NCBI RefSeq assembly: GCF_044003965.1
Contig: NZ_JBAWKC010000001.1
Location: forward strand, 1-64,000
Length of the DNA stretch: 64,000 nt
From: Yeosuana aquiaggeris
Lineage (GTDB): Bacteria; Bacteroidota; Bacteroidia; Flavobacteriales; Flavobacteriaceae
Direction: 5' to 3'
The translations under genes and the position numbers were made by a program. This document shows positions 7,883 to 15,365 of the stretch, piece by piece. A model generated the notes under the pieces. The model was given only the letters and a program-made list of their open reading frames with translations, was not told the DNA's origin and made no database searches. Numbering within the stretch: position 1 is the first letter of the stretch; every line of letters starts with the position of its first letter.

Positions 7883-8464
7883 ATGAAAAAAATTTTCTTC
7901 TTAACGATTGTATTGACCCTTATTTCAGGGTGTAACAAGGAAGATGTCTTTGAATTTGACAATGCTGTTACCAAACAAGAAGTTACTTCAAAAAAAGAAG
8001 TTACATCATCAAAAACCATTGCTTTAGGTTTTAACCTTGTATTTACAGGTACTTATGAATATCAAGGGCCTAATCCACCAAGATGTGGTTCTTTCCCTCC
8101 AATGATTAATGTAGTAAACACAGCTGAAGGAACCGGTACACACTTAGGGAAATTCACTGCTCATTTTGATTTTTGTGTTGACATCACAGACTTTTCTTAC
8201 CCAAATGGTGTCGAAGACGCCTATTTTATGGACGAAAACGGAGACAAATTATTTGTGTATGTTGAAGGATTTGTTTTGGGTGGTAGGGTACCTGGCATGC
8301 CCAATTTTGCAACGTCATATTTCAAAGACCCCTTTATAATTACAGGCGGCACTGGTCGTTTTGAAGGGGCAACTGGTAGCGGTATGACCAACGATTACAA
8401 TAGTTCTAAGGACCCATTTTCTCACCACCATTGGACCGGTAAAATTAACTTAATAAAAAAGTAA
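7883..8464 (+). CDS. Secreted lipoprotein, 193 aa, beta-barrel-like
   Basis: The start MKKIFFLTIVLTLISGC is an SPII signal with lipobox LISGC, so Cys17 should be lipidated. A short linker with repeated V-T-S-K-K-E segments precedes a compact domain (about residues 45-193) rich in F, G and T. Near its end lies GGTGRFEGATGSG, a turn motif seen in small secreted beta-barrel proteins of the allene-oxide-cyclase-like type. Two cysteines (in RCGSF and DFCVD) may pair. No enzyme motif is seen. The gene is monocistronic, with the structured leader in front and a strong terminator 50 bp behind. Exact function is unknown. Confidence 0.85.
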   Translation: MKKIFFLTIVLTLISGCNKEDVFEFDNAVTKQEVTSKKEVTSSKTIALGFNLVFTGTYEYQGPNPPRCGSFPPMINVVNTAEGTGTHLGKFTAHFDFCVDITDFSYPNGVEDAYFMDENGDKLFVYVEGFVLGGRVPGMPNFATSYFKDPFIITGGTGRFEGATGSGMTNDYNSSKDPFSHHHWTGKINLIKK

Positions 8465-8514
8465 AAAAATAAACTAAATATCCAAAGACGCTATTAATTA
8501 ATTTGGGAAGAATT

Positions 8515-8551
8515 GGGAAGCAACTAGCTTATGAAAGTGCTTCCCTTTTTT
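8515..8551 (+). terminator. Terminator of the lipoprotein gene at 7883
   Basis: GGGAAGCA (8515-8522) pairs with TGCTTCCC (8538-8545), followed by six T residues. The 12-mer GCTATTAATTAA lies just upstream (8490-8501). Confidence 0.85.
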
Positions 8552-8733
8552 AATATAACAAAATATTATATAAGTAGCACTTTAAAATAACCTCATCTCA
8601 GTACAAAAGACTTAAAAATAGAGCGAATTAAGACCCCAATACCCGCACGCAGAAAAAGATAAATACAAAAATGGTTTATAATGACACCCACTCGTTTTTT
8701 GGGAGCACTAATAACAAGGGGAAAATTGTTCTA

Positions 8734-9057
8734 ATGAAAACAATATCGATCTTCAGAAGTTTATTTGCTATCTTAACTCTTGTTTGTTTTGGTTGCTCCA
8801 ATACCAGTGAGTCTCCAACAGTAAACGACTGTAAAATATATGTTGTATATGTCTCCAGTGATTGTAATTGTAATAATTCTATATGTAATTCTGACTATTG
8901 GATTACAACAGAAGAGTACAATAGGCTTTTAAATATTGTTAATACATCTTCTGAACCTTGTGTTTATATTTATGGCACCAGTTTTTACGGCGATAATTTT
9001 CAAGGATACCTTTTAGAGTTTTATACAGGAAATTATGATCCTTGCTTTATAGATTAA
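8734..9057 (+). CDS. Cysteine-rich small lipoprotein, paralogue of 9405-9704
   Basis: The frame is open from 8671, but the ATG at 8734 begins a proper SPII signal (MKTISIFRSLFAILTLVC, then FGC), so I take that start, giving 107 aa. The mature part has seven further cysteines, including a CNCNNSIC cluster, and ends near DPCF. It aligns with the 99-aa lipoprotein encoded at 9405: a Y-x-V/x-C region, then a (T/S)E-x-x-YN-x-L stretch, then PC, TS-x-x-G, an aromatic F, and a final PC. Both probably face the periplasm or cell surface with disulfide bonds. No family is recognised. No clear terminator follows. Confidence 0.75.
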   Translation: MKTISIFRSLFAILTLVCFGCSNTSESPTVNDCKIYVVYVSSDCNCNNSICNSDYWITTEEYNRLLNIVNTSSEPCVYIYGTSFYGDNFQGYLLEFYTGNYDPCFID

Positions 9058-9165
9058 TTTAACTGAAAAAATGTTTAAATAAGCCAATATTTAGGATTTA
9101 TTACAGATGTTAGCCTCTAAATAACGAGACACAAAATAATTGTAATAAAAAAAAGGGAAAATACA

Positions 9166-9289
9166 AAAACCTAACAAAAGTCATGTTTTTTTAAATAAAC
9201 ATATTGTTTATTTGTGATGTTATTTATTGTGGTTGGTTGATAACAGAAAAAAGGGAGTAATTCTATATGAATGGTTCTCTTTTTTTTTG
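9166..9289 (+). ncRNA. Candidate small RNA, element a
   Basis: The 5' box (CCTAACAAAAGTCATGTTTT, 9170-9189) is shared with element b at 31421-31440; with flanking A residues the identical block is 24 nt. AAAAC and GTTTT can close a small stem with the conserved bases in the loop. A perfect 8-bp hairpin follows (AAATAAAC-ATATT-GTTTATTT), then an intrinsic terminator at 9252-9289 (12-bp stem with G-U pairs and one mismatch, then a T-run). Total length is about 124 nt, very like the other copies. No ORF of note is inside. It could be an sRNA or a leader of the lipoprotein gene at 9405. Confidence 0.6.
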
Positions 9290-9404
9290 CTTTATAACTA
9301 AAAGCAGAATCCTAATAATATAATCAGCTAAAAAGCCTCACCATAATGAAGGCTATTGTTTCATTAATTTATTGTATTTTTCTCCTCAATAAAACCCACC
9401 TCTA

Positions 9405-9704
9405 ATGAAAACCCCGTTATTAATTCTATTAGTTTTTATAATGTTTAGTTGTGATGCCGAAAGTATTGCTAGTATAGGCCAAGAACTTACACGAAACAGA
9501 ACCTACCAAGTTGGTTTATGTACTCTTTGTGACGATTATGGCAATATTACATGGTATTGTGTTTCTGAAACTAAATATAATACCCTGAAAGGACTTCCAA
9601 AATCTTGCGAAGTAATTTCAATAACTTCTTTAAGCGGCACCATGCATTCTGGAATTATTAATAGTAATAGTTTTAGATTTGCTGAATCTCCTTGTATTAA
9701 ATAA
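9405..9704 (+). CDS. Cysteine-rich small lipoprotein, 99 aa
   Basis: The start MKTPLLILLVFIMFSC is an SPII signal with lipobox at Cys16. The mature protein has a CTLC pair, YC, SC and a final PC, and aligns in its second half with the lipoprotein at 8734, so the two are paralogues about 350 bp apart. It lies downstream of candidate small RNA element a and its terminator, so it needs its own promoter; TATTTTTC at 9375-9382 is one mismatch from TAnnTTTG. It converges with the DUF4421 gene, 33 bp away. Function unknown. Confidence 0.75.
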   Translation: MKTPLLILLVFIMFSCDAESIASIGQELTRNRTYQVGLCTLCDDYGNITWYCVSETKYNTLKGLPKSCEVISITSLSGTMHSGIINSNSFRFAESPCIK

Positions 9705-9737
9705 GACTTTCATTTTTTAATAGCATCACAAGCCATT

Positions 9738-10766
9738 TTATAAATTTAATTTATCTTCTATTTTATTGACTTTTCTATTTAAATAATCTGGTGGTTGGAA
9801 TCTCATTCCAAAAAAAAGATGATAAGAAACTCTGTTGTCAAAATTCATGACTGATGTATTCTGTTGTTCATACTGTGTTCCGGATATATTTCCATAGAGC
9901 CCAGTATAAAATCTATTTCCATTATAACCCATGCCCACTTTGCCTTCCCATCGAAATATAAAATTGTCTTGTTTTGTTAACACGCTTTCAGAAACACTAC
10001 GTGTGGTTATTTTTGAATTTAAATACCCTATACTCCCGGAAAGACCTAAAGACATATAAAAATTTTCTTTAACAATAAAAGTATAAGCGTAACCTGGTCC
10101 AACTGTAGTTTCAATATTGTTAGATTTTTGTGTACTTGTCCCATCTGATTTATCATCAATTGTATAGAAGCTTAAATTGAAAACAGGAATAAAACTTCCT
10201 ACGCTTTTTAACTGTCTTTCCGTTTGTATAGTTAAACTTCTCAATGAAAATTTTGAGTTGCTTAAATACCCTGATGCCACTTTAAATCCAGAATAATGTA
10301 AATCAGGAAACTGAAAATATGGATCGCCAGGTAACAAGGTGCCATAATCCTCCGAATTGTAAAGGTAGTATCCTTTTACTTTTGAATAGGAAGCGTCAAC
10401 AAACCAGTGTTTGAATATTAATGAGGTGCCTATTTCAAATGATTTTGTTTCGCCTTTAATGTTTTCATCTCCATTTCCAGGGAGAAAATCAGGGGAAAAT
10501 TGAAAACCAAATGAAATAAACCGGTAATTTAGTTTCAAACGTAAATTGGTAGGCGTATTAGGGTATAGAATTGATTTATTGTTTGGGGTTTTTACTTCAA
10601 ATATTTCATAAGAATTATTCAATGAAATATCCATGGCTAATTGATTGCTCATTTTTTCAATGTAGTTATCTTCAGTCAAAACGAGAATGGTATCCACTAT
10701 TTGCGAATGACACATACTACTAATAAGAAAAAAAAATAATCTTAAAAATTTTTGATCAAATCTCAT
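9738..10766 (-). CDS. DUF4421 family outer-membrane protein
   Basis: I choose the ATG at 10766 because it begins a signal peptide (MRFDQKFLRLFFFLISSM, cleavage near CHSQ); an upstream ATG at 10796 adds ten residues that do not suit a signal. The mature protein has a short N-terminal DNYIEKMSNQL segment typical of DUF4421, then alternating amphipathic strands with aromatic ends, and a C-terminal strand region (YHLFFGMRF), as in a small outer-membrane beta-barrel. About 342 aa, normal for the family. DUF4421 proteins are common in Bacteroidota and uncharacterised. It stands alone. Confidence 0.8.
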   Translation of the reverse strand: MRFDQKFLRLFFFLISSMCHSQIVDTILVLTEDNYIEKMSNQLAMDISLNNSYEIFEVKTPNNKSILYPNTPTNLRLKLNYRFISFGFQFSPDFLPGNGDENIKGETKSFEIGTSLIFKHWFVDASYSKVKGYYLYNSEDYGTLLPGDPYFQFPDLHYSGFKVASGYLSNSKFSLRSLTIQTERQLKSVGSFIPVFNLSFYTIDDKSDGTSTQKSNNIETTVGPGYAYTFIVKENFYMSLGLSGSIGYLNSKITTRSVSESVLTKQDNFIFRWEGKVGMGYNGNRFYTGLYGNISGTQYEQQNTSVMNFDNRVSYHLFFGMRFQPPDYLNRKVNKIEDKLNL

Positions 10767-11037
10767 AAAAACTGCAACAATAGTTTGATATAACAATTCT
10801 TTATATTCAACAATATACTTACAATAATAAAAATAATTAAATGTTTCAAAATATGCTATTTCAAAAGATTAATTAATACAAATGCCCAGATTACTCATAA
10901 AGGTCAAAGTATCCGTCCTAGTAAATAAAGTGTTTCATTGTTAAAAATTGTTAAATTATTACTTTGTTATACATAGTACTGTAACATTTTTATTTGATGC
11001 TCGTCTATATAGTACAAGTCAATAAAAAACAGAAATT
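10767..11037. promoter_or_regulatory. Intergenic region with probable promoter for the tiny genes at 11038
   Basis: TTACTTTG (10959-10966) is one mismatch from TAnnTTTG, with a TTG at 10938-10940, 18 bp upstream. This could start a transcript running through both tiny ORFs to the terminator at 11318-11347. No other feature is seen. Confidence 0.35.
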
Positions 11038-11169
11038 ATGAAAACTATTAATCACATTAAAAGGCGTTTTATAACAACCGATAACGATTTTATATATACT
11101 TATTCAAACATATCAATTCCGGTAATAATGAATAGCCTAAGGCCAGTTAAACACATTAAAACAATATAA
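11038..11169 (+). CDS. Tiny basic protein, 43 aa
   Basis: An ATG at 11038 opens 43 codons to TAA at 11167. The product starts MKTINHIKRRFITTDNDF, is basic (several K and R, including KRRF and RPVKHIK), and has no signal or membrane segment. The leader AAAAACAGAAAT directly before the ATG is nearly identical to that of the next ORF, and the N-termini match as M-(K/R)-T-(I/T)-...-H-(I/L)-(K/Q)-R-x-F. Both lie on what looks like one transcript ending at 11318-11347. Repetition of leader plus protein start argues that it is translated. Function unknown; a nucleic-acid-binding or leader peptide role is a guess. Confidence 0.5.
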   Translation: MKTINHIKRRFITTDNDFIYTYSNISIPVIMNSLRPVKHIKTI

Positions 11170-11191
11170 ACCAACAAAAAAAACAGAAATC

Positions 11192-11278
11192 ATGAGAACT
11201 ACAAAAAACAATCATTTACAAAGAACCTTTGATAACACAAAAAGTTACGCTTGGAATAATAATAGAAGATTTAAATAA
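11192..11278 (+). CDS. Tiny basic protein, 28 aa, paralogue of 11038-11169
   Basis: An ATG at 11192 opens 28 codons to TAA at 11276. The product starts MRTTKNNHLQRTF and ends NNNRRFK. It is basic and rich in N and R. The preceding AAAAACAGAAAT leader and the spaced residues H-L-Q-R-x-F match the 43-aa ORF upstream, so this looks like a tandem duplication. A strong terminator follows 40 bp later. No family is recognised. Confidence 0.5.
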   Translation: MRTTKNNHLQRTFDNTKSYAWNNNRRFK

Positions 11279-11317
11279 GATTCTTTAAATACCATTCATC
11301 AATCAAAATCAATCAAG

Positions 11318-11347
11318 AAAAGGGCTCAATAATTTGAGCCCTTTTTT
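11318..11347 (+). terminator. Strong terminator, usable in both directions
   Basis: GGGCTCAA (11322-11329) pairs with TTGAGCCC (11334-11341) and is flanked by AAAA and a T-run (T6 on plus, T4 on minus). It ends the tiny-gene transcript and may also stop the SRAP transcript coming from the right. Confidence 0.85.
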
Positions 11348-11428
11348 ATAACTCATCCATTTTATTTAAGAAAAAAAATAATAGGAGACCATAAGGTATT
11401 TAGAAATTATAAAAAACTAAATCACTTT

Positions 11429-12157
11429 TTAAAATAAAGTATGTAATTCCGGATAATCCACTTTGTTTAAAATATGAGCATAATTACTGTTCACATGTGC
11501 GTTCATAACCTCCTTAGAAACAGGATAGGATTCAAATTCTTTATTTGTAAAAGAGCTTAATAATTTATTTACCTGCTCTATTTTTAAATTAGTGTCAAGC
11601 CAATCCAATTCATCGCTTTCATCCAGAACTAATGGCATTCTGTATTCTCCAAGAGTATTTTTTTTGTTATGTATTTTTTTGAAATAATCATTTGCCAAGG
11701 TTGTAATTAAAGAAACGGTAAAAACATGTTCATCAAGTGCTGTGTAAATACCTGCAATTCCCATAATAGAATTGTCTTTATATGTAATGTAATGAGGATA
11801 GTTTTTTCCATTAAAAGCGTGGGGTTCAAAAAAACCATCTGCAATTATTAAACACCTATTATTCTTTATTGGCTTGTGAAATAGTGGACTTTCAAGCAAA
11901 CCCTCTGCTCTTGCATTCAGGGTGTTACTTTTTTTTAAAAAGGTCCCTCTTTGGTTAATATTATAACTTTCCGGAAGCATTCCCCAATAGGCGGAAGCAA
12001 AGTGAACAGGCTGACTGTCTTTAATAATATAAATCGCCTCTTGTTCAAAGCCATTTCTATGATAAAAAGGCGTATAAACATTTAAGTCGCTTTGAGGAAT
12101 TTCAAAACGTTTTCTTATAGTTTCGTCTTTTTTAGTTAAAGAAATATGATAACACAT
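11429..12157 (-). CDS. SRAP domain protein (YedK/HMCES family)
   Basis: SRAP proteins crosslink through their N-terminal cysteine to abasic sites in single-stranded DNA and protect them. The catalytic Cys must be residue 2, so the true start is the ATG at 12157 (MCYH), not the one seven codons upstream. Further family residues are present: N-A-R-A-E in the middle, the glutamate in DGFFEP, and IH followed by RMPLVLD. Between that histidine and RMP there is an insertion (NKKNTLGEY) compared with the usual IHDRMP. About 242 aa, normal. A partial copy of the small RNA box (12259-12277) lies upstream on the same strand. Confidence 0.92.
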   Translation of the reverse strand: MCYHISLTKKDETIRKRFEIPQSDLNVYTPFYHRNGFEQEAIYIIKDSQPVHFASAYWGMLPESYNINQRGTFLKKSNTLNARAEGLLESPLFHKPIKNNRCLIIADGFFEPHAFNGKNYPHYITYKDNSIMGIAGIYTALDEHVFTVSLITTLANDYFKKIHNKKNTLGEYRMPLVLDESDELDWLDTNLKIEQVNKLLSSFTNKEFESYPVSKEVMNAHVNSNYAHILNKVDYPELHTLF

Positions 12158-12209
12158 GACAATAATTGTACTAAACACAAAAATCTAAAGTAAACCAAAT
12201 ATTTAAAAA

Positions 12210-12277
12210 AATAAACAATAACGACCAAACTAATATTATAAGTGTTTTTTTGAAATTATAATATGACAAATGTTAGG
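12210..12277 (-). ncRNA. Partial copy (e) of the small RNA element
   Basis: On the minus strand CCTAACATTTGTCAT (12277-12263) matches the box of elements c and d exactly, but the following GTTTT is changed (ATTAT). Further similarity to element c continues (TTAGTTT-G-CG-ATT region, to about 12215). No terminator hairpin follows before the SRAP start, so it is a decayed copy or part of the SRAP leader. Confidence 0.35.
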
Positions 12278-12386
12278 GAATTAGCCTTAATAAAAAGGTA
12301 ATTTGCTTGCTTTAGTTACTAATTAGCTTCGGTTTTTACAAATTGTAAAGCTGGTTTTTTAGTGATTTTAATTTAAACTCAAAACG

Positions 12387-14534
12387 ATGACAAAACATCC
12401 CAGCACAAAACACTTAATGCTTTTTTTAATAGTTATAATTACTATTATTAGTTGTAAAAAAGAAAAAGAAGAAGAACCTCTTGTTGATAATTTATTATTG
12501 AAAGAATGGACAGGCCCCTACGGAGGTGTTCCTGCATTTGACCAAATGAAAGTTGAAGATGTAAAAGCAGGAATGATTCAAGGTATGGATTTAAATTTAA
12601 AAGATATTGACGCCATCGCCAATAATCCGGAGACTCCTACTTTTGAAAATACTATTGAAGAAATGGAGCGTTCAGGTAAAGAACTTGATAGAGGCTTTAC
12701 TTATTATGGTATTTTAAGCAGCAATATGTCTACACCCGAATTCAGGGACATTCAGACAGAATTGGCACCATTATTTTCTGAATTTAGATCCAAAATAACT
12801 CAAAACGAAAAATTATTTAAACGCATTAAGGCGGTTTATGATGCATCATTAAAAAACCCTCTTGAAGCTGACCAACAACGCGTTGTTGAGCTAACGTATA
12901 AAGGATTTGAAATGAATGGCGCAGAACTTGATAAAGAAAAAAAAGAACGTTATGCAGCCATTAATAAAGAACTGTCCAGTTTATATACTAAGTTTTCAAA
13001 CAATATATTAAACGATGAAGAAAACTATATTACCTATTTAACAAAAGAACAATTAGGAGGCCTCTCAGAAGGGTTTGTAAAATCTGCTGCAAAAATTGCG
13101 GCAGACAAAGGACAAGAAGATAAATATGCCATAACAAATACCAGATCTTCAATGGATCCTTTCTTAACGTATTCTACTGAAAGAGAATTACGTAAACAGG
13201 TCTGGACCAATTACTATTCAAGAGGAGACAATGGTGACGAGTATGACAATAATCAAATAATTGCAGATATTCTTAAACTACGAAGAGAACGTGTAGAGCT
13301 ATTAGGGTATAAAAATTATGCCGAATGGCGCTTGCAAGATAGAATGGCAAAAACTCCTGAAAATGCCATAGCCTTAATGGAAGCCGTTTGGCCAGCTGCT
13401 ATTGCAAGAGTTGCTGAAGAAGTAGCTGATATGCAAGCTATAGCTGATAAAAATGGAGACCAAATTACTATTGAACCTTGGGATTACAGATTTTATGGCG
13501 AAAAAGTCAGGAAATTAAAATACAATTTAGACTCTGATGAAGTGAAGCAATACCTTCAACTTGATAAACTTACAGACGCCCTACATTATGTGGCAGGAAG
13601 ATTATTAAACTTTACGTTTACTCCGGTTCCTCATGGGTCAGTACCCGTTTTTCATGAAGATGTAAAAGTATGGGAAGTAAGTGACAACAATACCGGAGAA
13701 AATATAGGCCTTTGGTACCTCGATCCTTATGCAAGAGATGGCAAACGATCTGGGGCATGGGCAACATCATACAGAAGTCACACAACTCTTGATGGTAAGA
13801 AAAATGTATTATCAGCAATCAATACAAACTTTATAAAACCTGCTCCCGGTCAACCTATATTAGTTTCCTGGGATGATGCCACTACCTTATTCCACGAGTT
13901 TGGTCATGCGTTACACTCTTTATCATCCAATGTAAAATACCCTACGTTAAATGGTGGTGTAAGAGATTTTACGGAGTTTCAATCTCAATTATTAGAGCGT
14001 TGGTTATCTACAGATGCTGTTATTAACAACTTTTTAGTACACAATAAGACTGGTGAGCCCATACCAGCAGAATTAGTGGCTAAAATCAAGAATGCCGCCA
14101 CGTTTAATCAAGGGTTTTCTACTACTGAGTATTTGGCATCGGCCATTATGGATATGAAATTCCATATGGCAGATCCCGCAAATATAGATATAGACAAATT
14201 TGAACGTGAAACACTTTCAGAATTAAAAATGCCCAAAGAATTACCAATGCGACATAGATCTCCACATTTTGGTCATGTTTTCTCTGGTGAAGGTTATGCC
14301 ACGGCTTATTATGGATATATGTGGGCAGATGTATTGACATCTGATGCTTCAGAGGCCTTCGCTGAAGCTCCTGGTGGATTTTATGATAAGGAAATGGCCA
14401 ACAAACTTGTTAAATTTTTATTCGCGCCAAGAAACTCTGTAGATCCTGCTGAAGCCTATAGATTATTTAGAGGTCGTGATGCAAAAATTGAAGCCTTGAT
14501 GAGAGACAGGGGCTTTCCTGTAACAACAAATTAA
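12387..14534 (+). CDS. dcp: M3 family metallopeptidase lipoprotein (peptidyl-dipeptidase Dcp-like)
   Basis: This enzyme would remove dipeptides from the C-termini of peptides. It begins with an SPII signal (lipobox IISC, Cys23) followed by a charged KKEKEEE linker, so it is membrane anchored rather than cytosolic as in E. coli. The thermolysin-like zinc motif HEFGH is at residues 503-507, with the third ligand probably E530 in DFTEFQSQ. The downstream HRSPHFGHVFSGEGYATAYYGYMW segment, spread over about residues 615-640, is typical of the M3A substrate site. 715 aa is the normal length. The gene is monocistronic with its own terminator. Confidence 0.93.
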   Translation: MTKHPSTKHLMLFLIVIITIISCKKEKEEEPLVDNLLLKEWTGPYGGVPAFDQMKVEDVKAGMIQGMDLNLKDIDAIANNPETPTFENTIEEMERSGKELDRGFTYYGILSSNMSTPEFRDIQTELAPLFSEFRSKITQNEKLFKRIKAVYDASLKNPLEADQQRVVELTYKGFEMNGAELDKEKKERYAAINKELSSLYTKFSNNILNDEENYITYLTKEQLGGLSEGFVKSAAKIAADKGQEDKYAITNTRSSMDPFLTYSTERELRKQVWTNYYSRGDNGDEYDNNQIIADILKLRRERVELLGYKNYAEWRLQDRMAKTPENAIALMEAVWPAAIARVAEEVADMQAIADKNGDQITIEPWDYRFYGEKVRKLKYNLDSDEVKQYLQLDKLTDALHYVAGRLLNFTFTPVPHGSVPVFHEDVKVWEVSDNNTGENIGLWYLDPYARDGKRSGAWATSYRSHTTLDGKKNVLSAINTNFIKPAPGQPILVSWDDATTLFHEFGHALHSLSSNVKYPTLNGGVRDFTEFQSQLLERWLSTDAVINNFLVHNKTGEPIPAELVAKIKNAATFNQGFSTTEYLASAIMDMKFHMADPANIDIDKFERETLSELKMPKELPMRHRSPHFGHVFSGEGYATAYYGYMWADVLTSDASEAFAEAPGGFYDKEMANKLVKFLFAPRNSVDPAEAYRLFRGRDAKIEALMRDRGFPVTTN

Positions 14535-14546
14535 AAACTTTTAAAC

Positions 14547-14579
14547 AAAAGGGATGAGATTTAAAGCTTGTCCCTTTTT
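14547..14579 (+). terminator. Terminator of the M3 peptidase gene
   Basis: AAAAGGGA (14547-14554) pairs with TCCCTTTT (14571-14578). The T-run is part of the stem, so strength is moderate. Confidence 0.6.
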
Positions 14580-14628
14580 AAATGGATTACACCCCTAAAA
14601 TACAGGTCTTATCTCTTAGATTATATTG

Positions 14629-14770
14629 CAAAAAAGCCCTGCATTCCTGCAAGGCTCTACTAATTCAAATAAATATTTACATAATTTTCATATATAAAAT
14701 ATATACTCAAATCAGCGTGCAAAATGTACTATATTTCTTTTAATTAAAACATGACAAATGTTTGGTTTTT
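14629..14770 (-). ncRNA. Candidate small RNA, element d
   Basis: Read on the minus strand it starts with AAAAACCAAACATTTGTCAT followed by GTTTT (box 14765-14746), in which AAAAC and GTTTT can pair. It ends in a terminator at 14655-14630 (GCCTTGCA-GGAA-TGCAGGGC then T6). Over about 60 nt after the box it aligns with element c (15783-15653), including a conserved AAATATA...TTTT...CG-CT-ATT...AGTA-ATATT pattern. Length about 142 nt. It lies between genes on the opposite strand, so it cannot be their leader or 3' UTR. An independent transcript is the best explanation. Confidence 0.6.
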
Positions 14771-14822
14771 GTATTTTAAAAAAGTAACCCTTATAATCAA
14801 CCCCTTGTTAATAGTTTATTAG

Positions 14823-14851
14823 TGATAAAATTTTATCATTGATATTTATCA
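14823..14851. promoter_or_regulatory. Tandem palindromes, possible operator
   Basis: TGATAAAATTTTATCA (14823-14838) is a perfect 16-bp palindrome. It is followed at once by TTGATATTTATCA (14839-14851), a 13-mer that recurs at 15187-15199. Both lie 60-90 bp before the ORF at 14913. TTGAT-N4-ATCAA is the classical FNR/CRP-family box, and the second site differs from it at one base. Confidence 0.4.
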
Positions 14852-14912
14852 TTTTGATTTTTGTTCTAGTCTTCTAAATTCACTGTTCTTAAACCCAAAA
14901 AATCATCAATAA

Positions 14913-15137
14913 ATGAAACTTTACAAGTTTAACATCCTTAATGTTAATAAAAAACTTGCCTATATCGGAAGTAATGGTTTGTTTATAGACAATCATATTA
15001 TTAATGATACTTTAATAAATTATTACGTAGTAGATAATTTTCTTGTCGAGATCATTTATAATACGGAATGTCAGTCTATCACTGAAATAAAAAGTGTAAA
15101 ATCTGGTTTTGTTCAGAAAAAAATTGTTTTACATTAA
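14913..15137 (+). CDS. Uncharacterised 74-aa protein
   Basis: The frame runs from ATG at 14913 to TAA at 15135-15137. The product (starting MKLYKFNILNVNKKL) is rich in I, N, Y and V, has no signal peptide, and has two cysteine-free beta-strand-like halves except for one Cys near residue 53. No family is recognised. It lies between two palindrome groups (14823-14851 and 15187-15200) and has a probable terminator at 15254-15291. Reality as a gene is likely but not certain. Confidence 0.5.
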   Translation: MKLYKFNILNVNKKLAYIGSNGLFIDNHIINDTLINYYVVDNFLVEIIYNTECQSITEIKSVKSGFVQKKIVLH

Positions 15138-15186
15138 ATAATTGTAAAATTAATTTAATCCTATTTATTAACTAAATCTATTCCGA

Positions 15187-15200
15187 TTGATATTTATCAA
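15187..15200. promoter_or_regulatory. Perfect FNR-type box TTGAT-ATTT-ATCAA
   Basis: TTGATATTTATCAA matches the FNR/CRP-family consensus TTGAT-N4-ATCAA at every fixed position. It is 50 bp beyond the ORF at 14913 and about 55 bp before a plus-strand terminator, so it regulates no visible protein gene directly. AT-rich DNA makes chance occurrence possible. Confidence 0.3.
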
Positions 15201-15253
15201 TGTATAAACAGATAATTTTTAATTATTTTAATAGGTCTTTAAAAAAGGAAGAG

Positions 15254-15291
15254 CCCTTCTATTCTACAAAGCACTTAAGAAAGGGGTTTTT
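15254..15291 (+). terminator. Terminator, probably of the 74-aa gene
   Basis: CCCTTCT (15254-15260) pairs with AGAAAGGG (15278-15285) with one bulged A, followed by TTTTT. It is less perfect than the neighbouring hairpin. Confidence 0.6.
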
Positions 15292-15305
15292 CATAATTAA
15301 CTCAG

Positions 15306-15337
15306 AAAAAGAGATGTATACTTATACATCTCTTTTT
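15306..15337. terminator. Strong bidirectional terminator
   Basis: AAAAAGAGATGTATA (15306-15320) pairs perfectly with TATACATCTCTTTTT (15323-15337), with further T residues on the plus strand and a T-run on the minus strand. It ends the 72-aa gene coming from the right and backs up the terminator at 15254-15291. Confidence 0.85.
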
Positions 15338-15365
15338 TTATAACAGCTATACAATCCTTTTTATG

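Noticed and set aside
7783..8019. Minus-strand ORF over the lipoprotein start
   Set aside because: It overlaps the leader structure and the signal peptide of the clear plus-strand gene; its sequence looks random.
9165..9192. Promoter function for the conserved small RNA box
   Set aside because: TAACATTTG in elements c and d resembles a -7 element with one extra base, but copies a and b have AAAAG at that place, so the conserved part is not a promoter.
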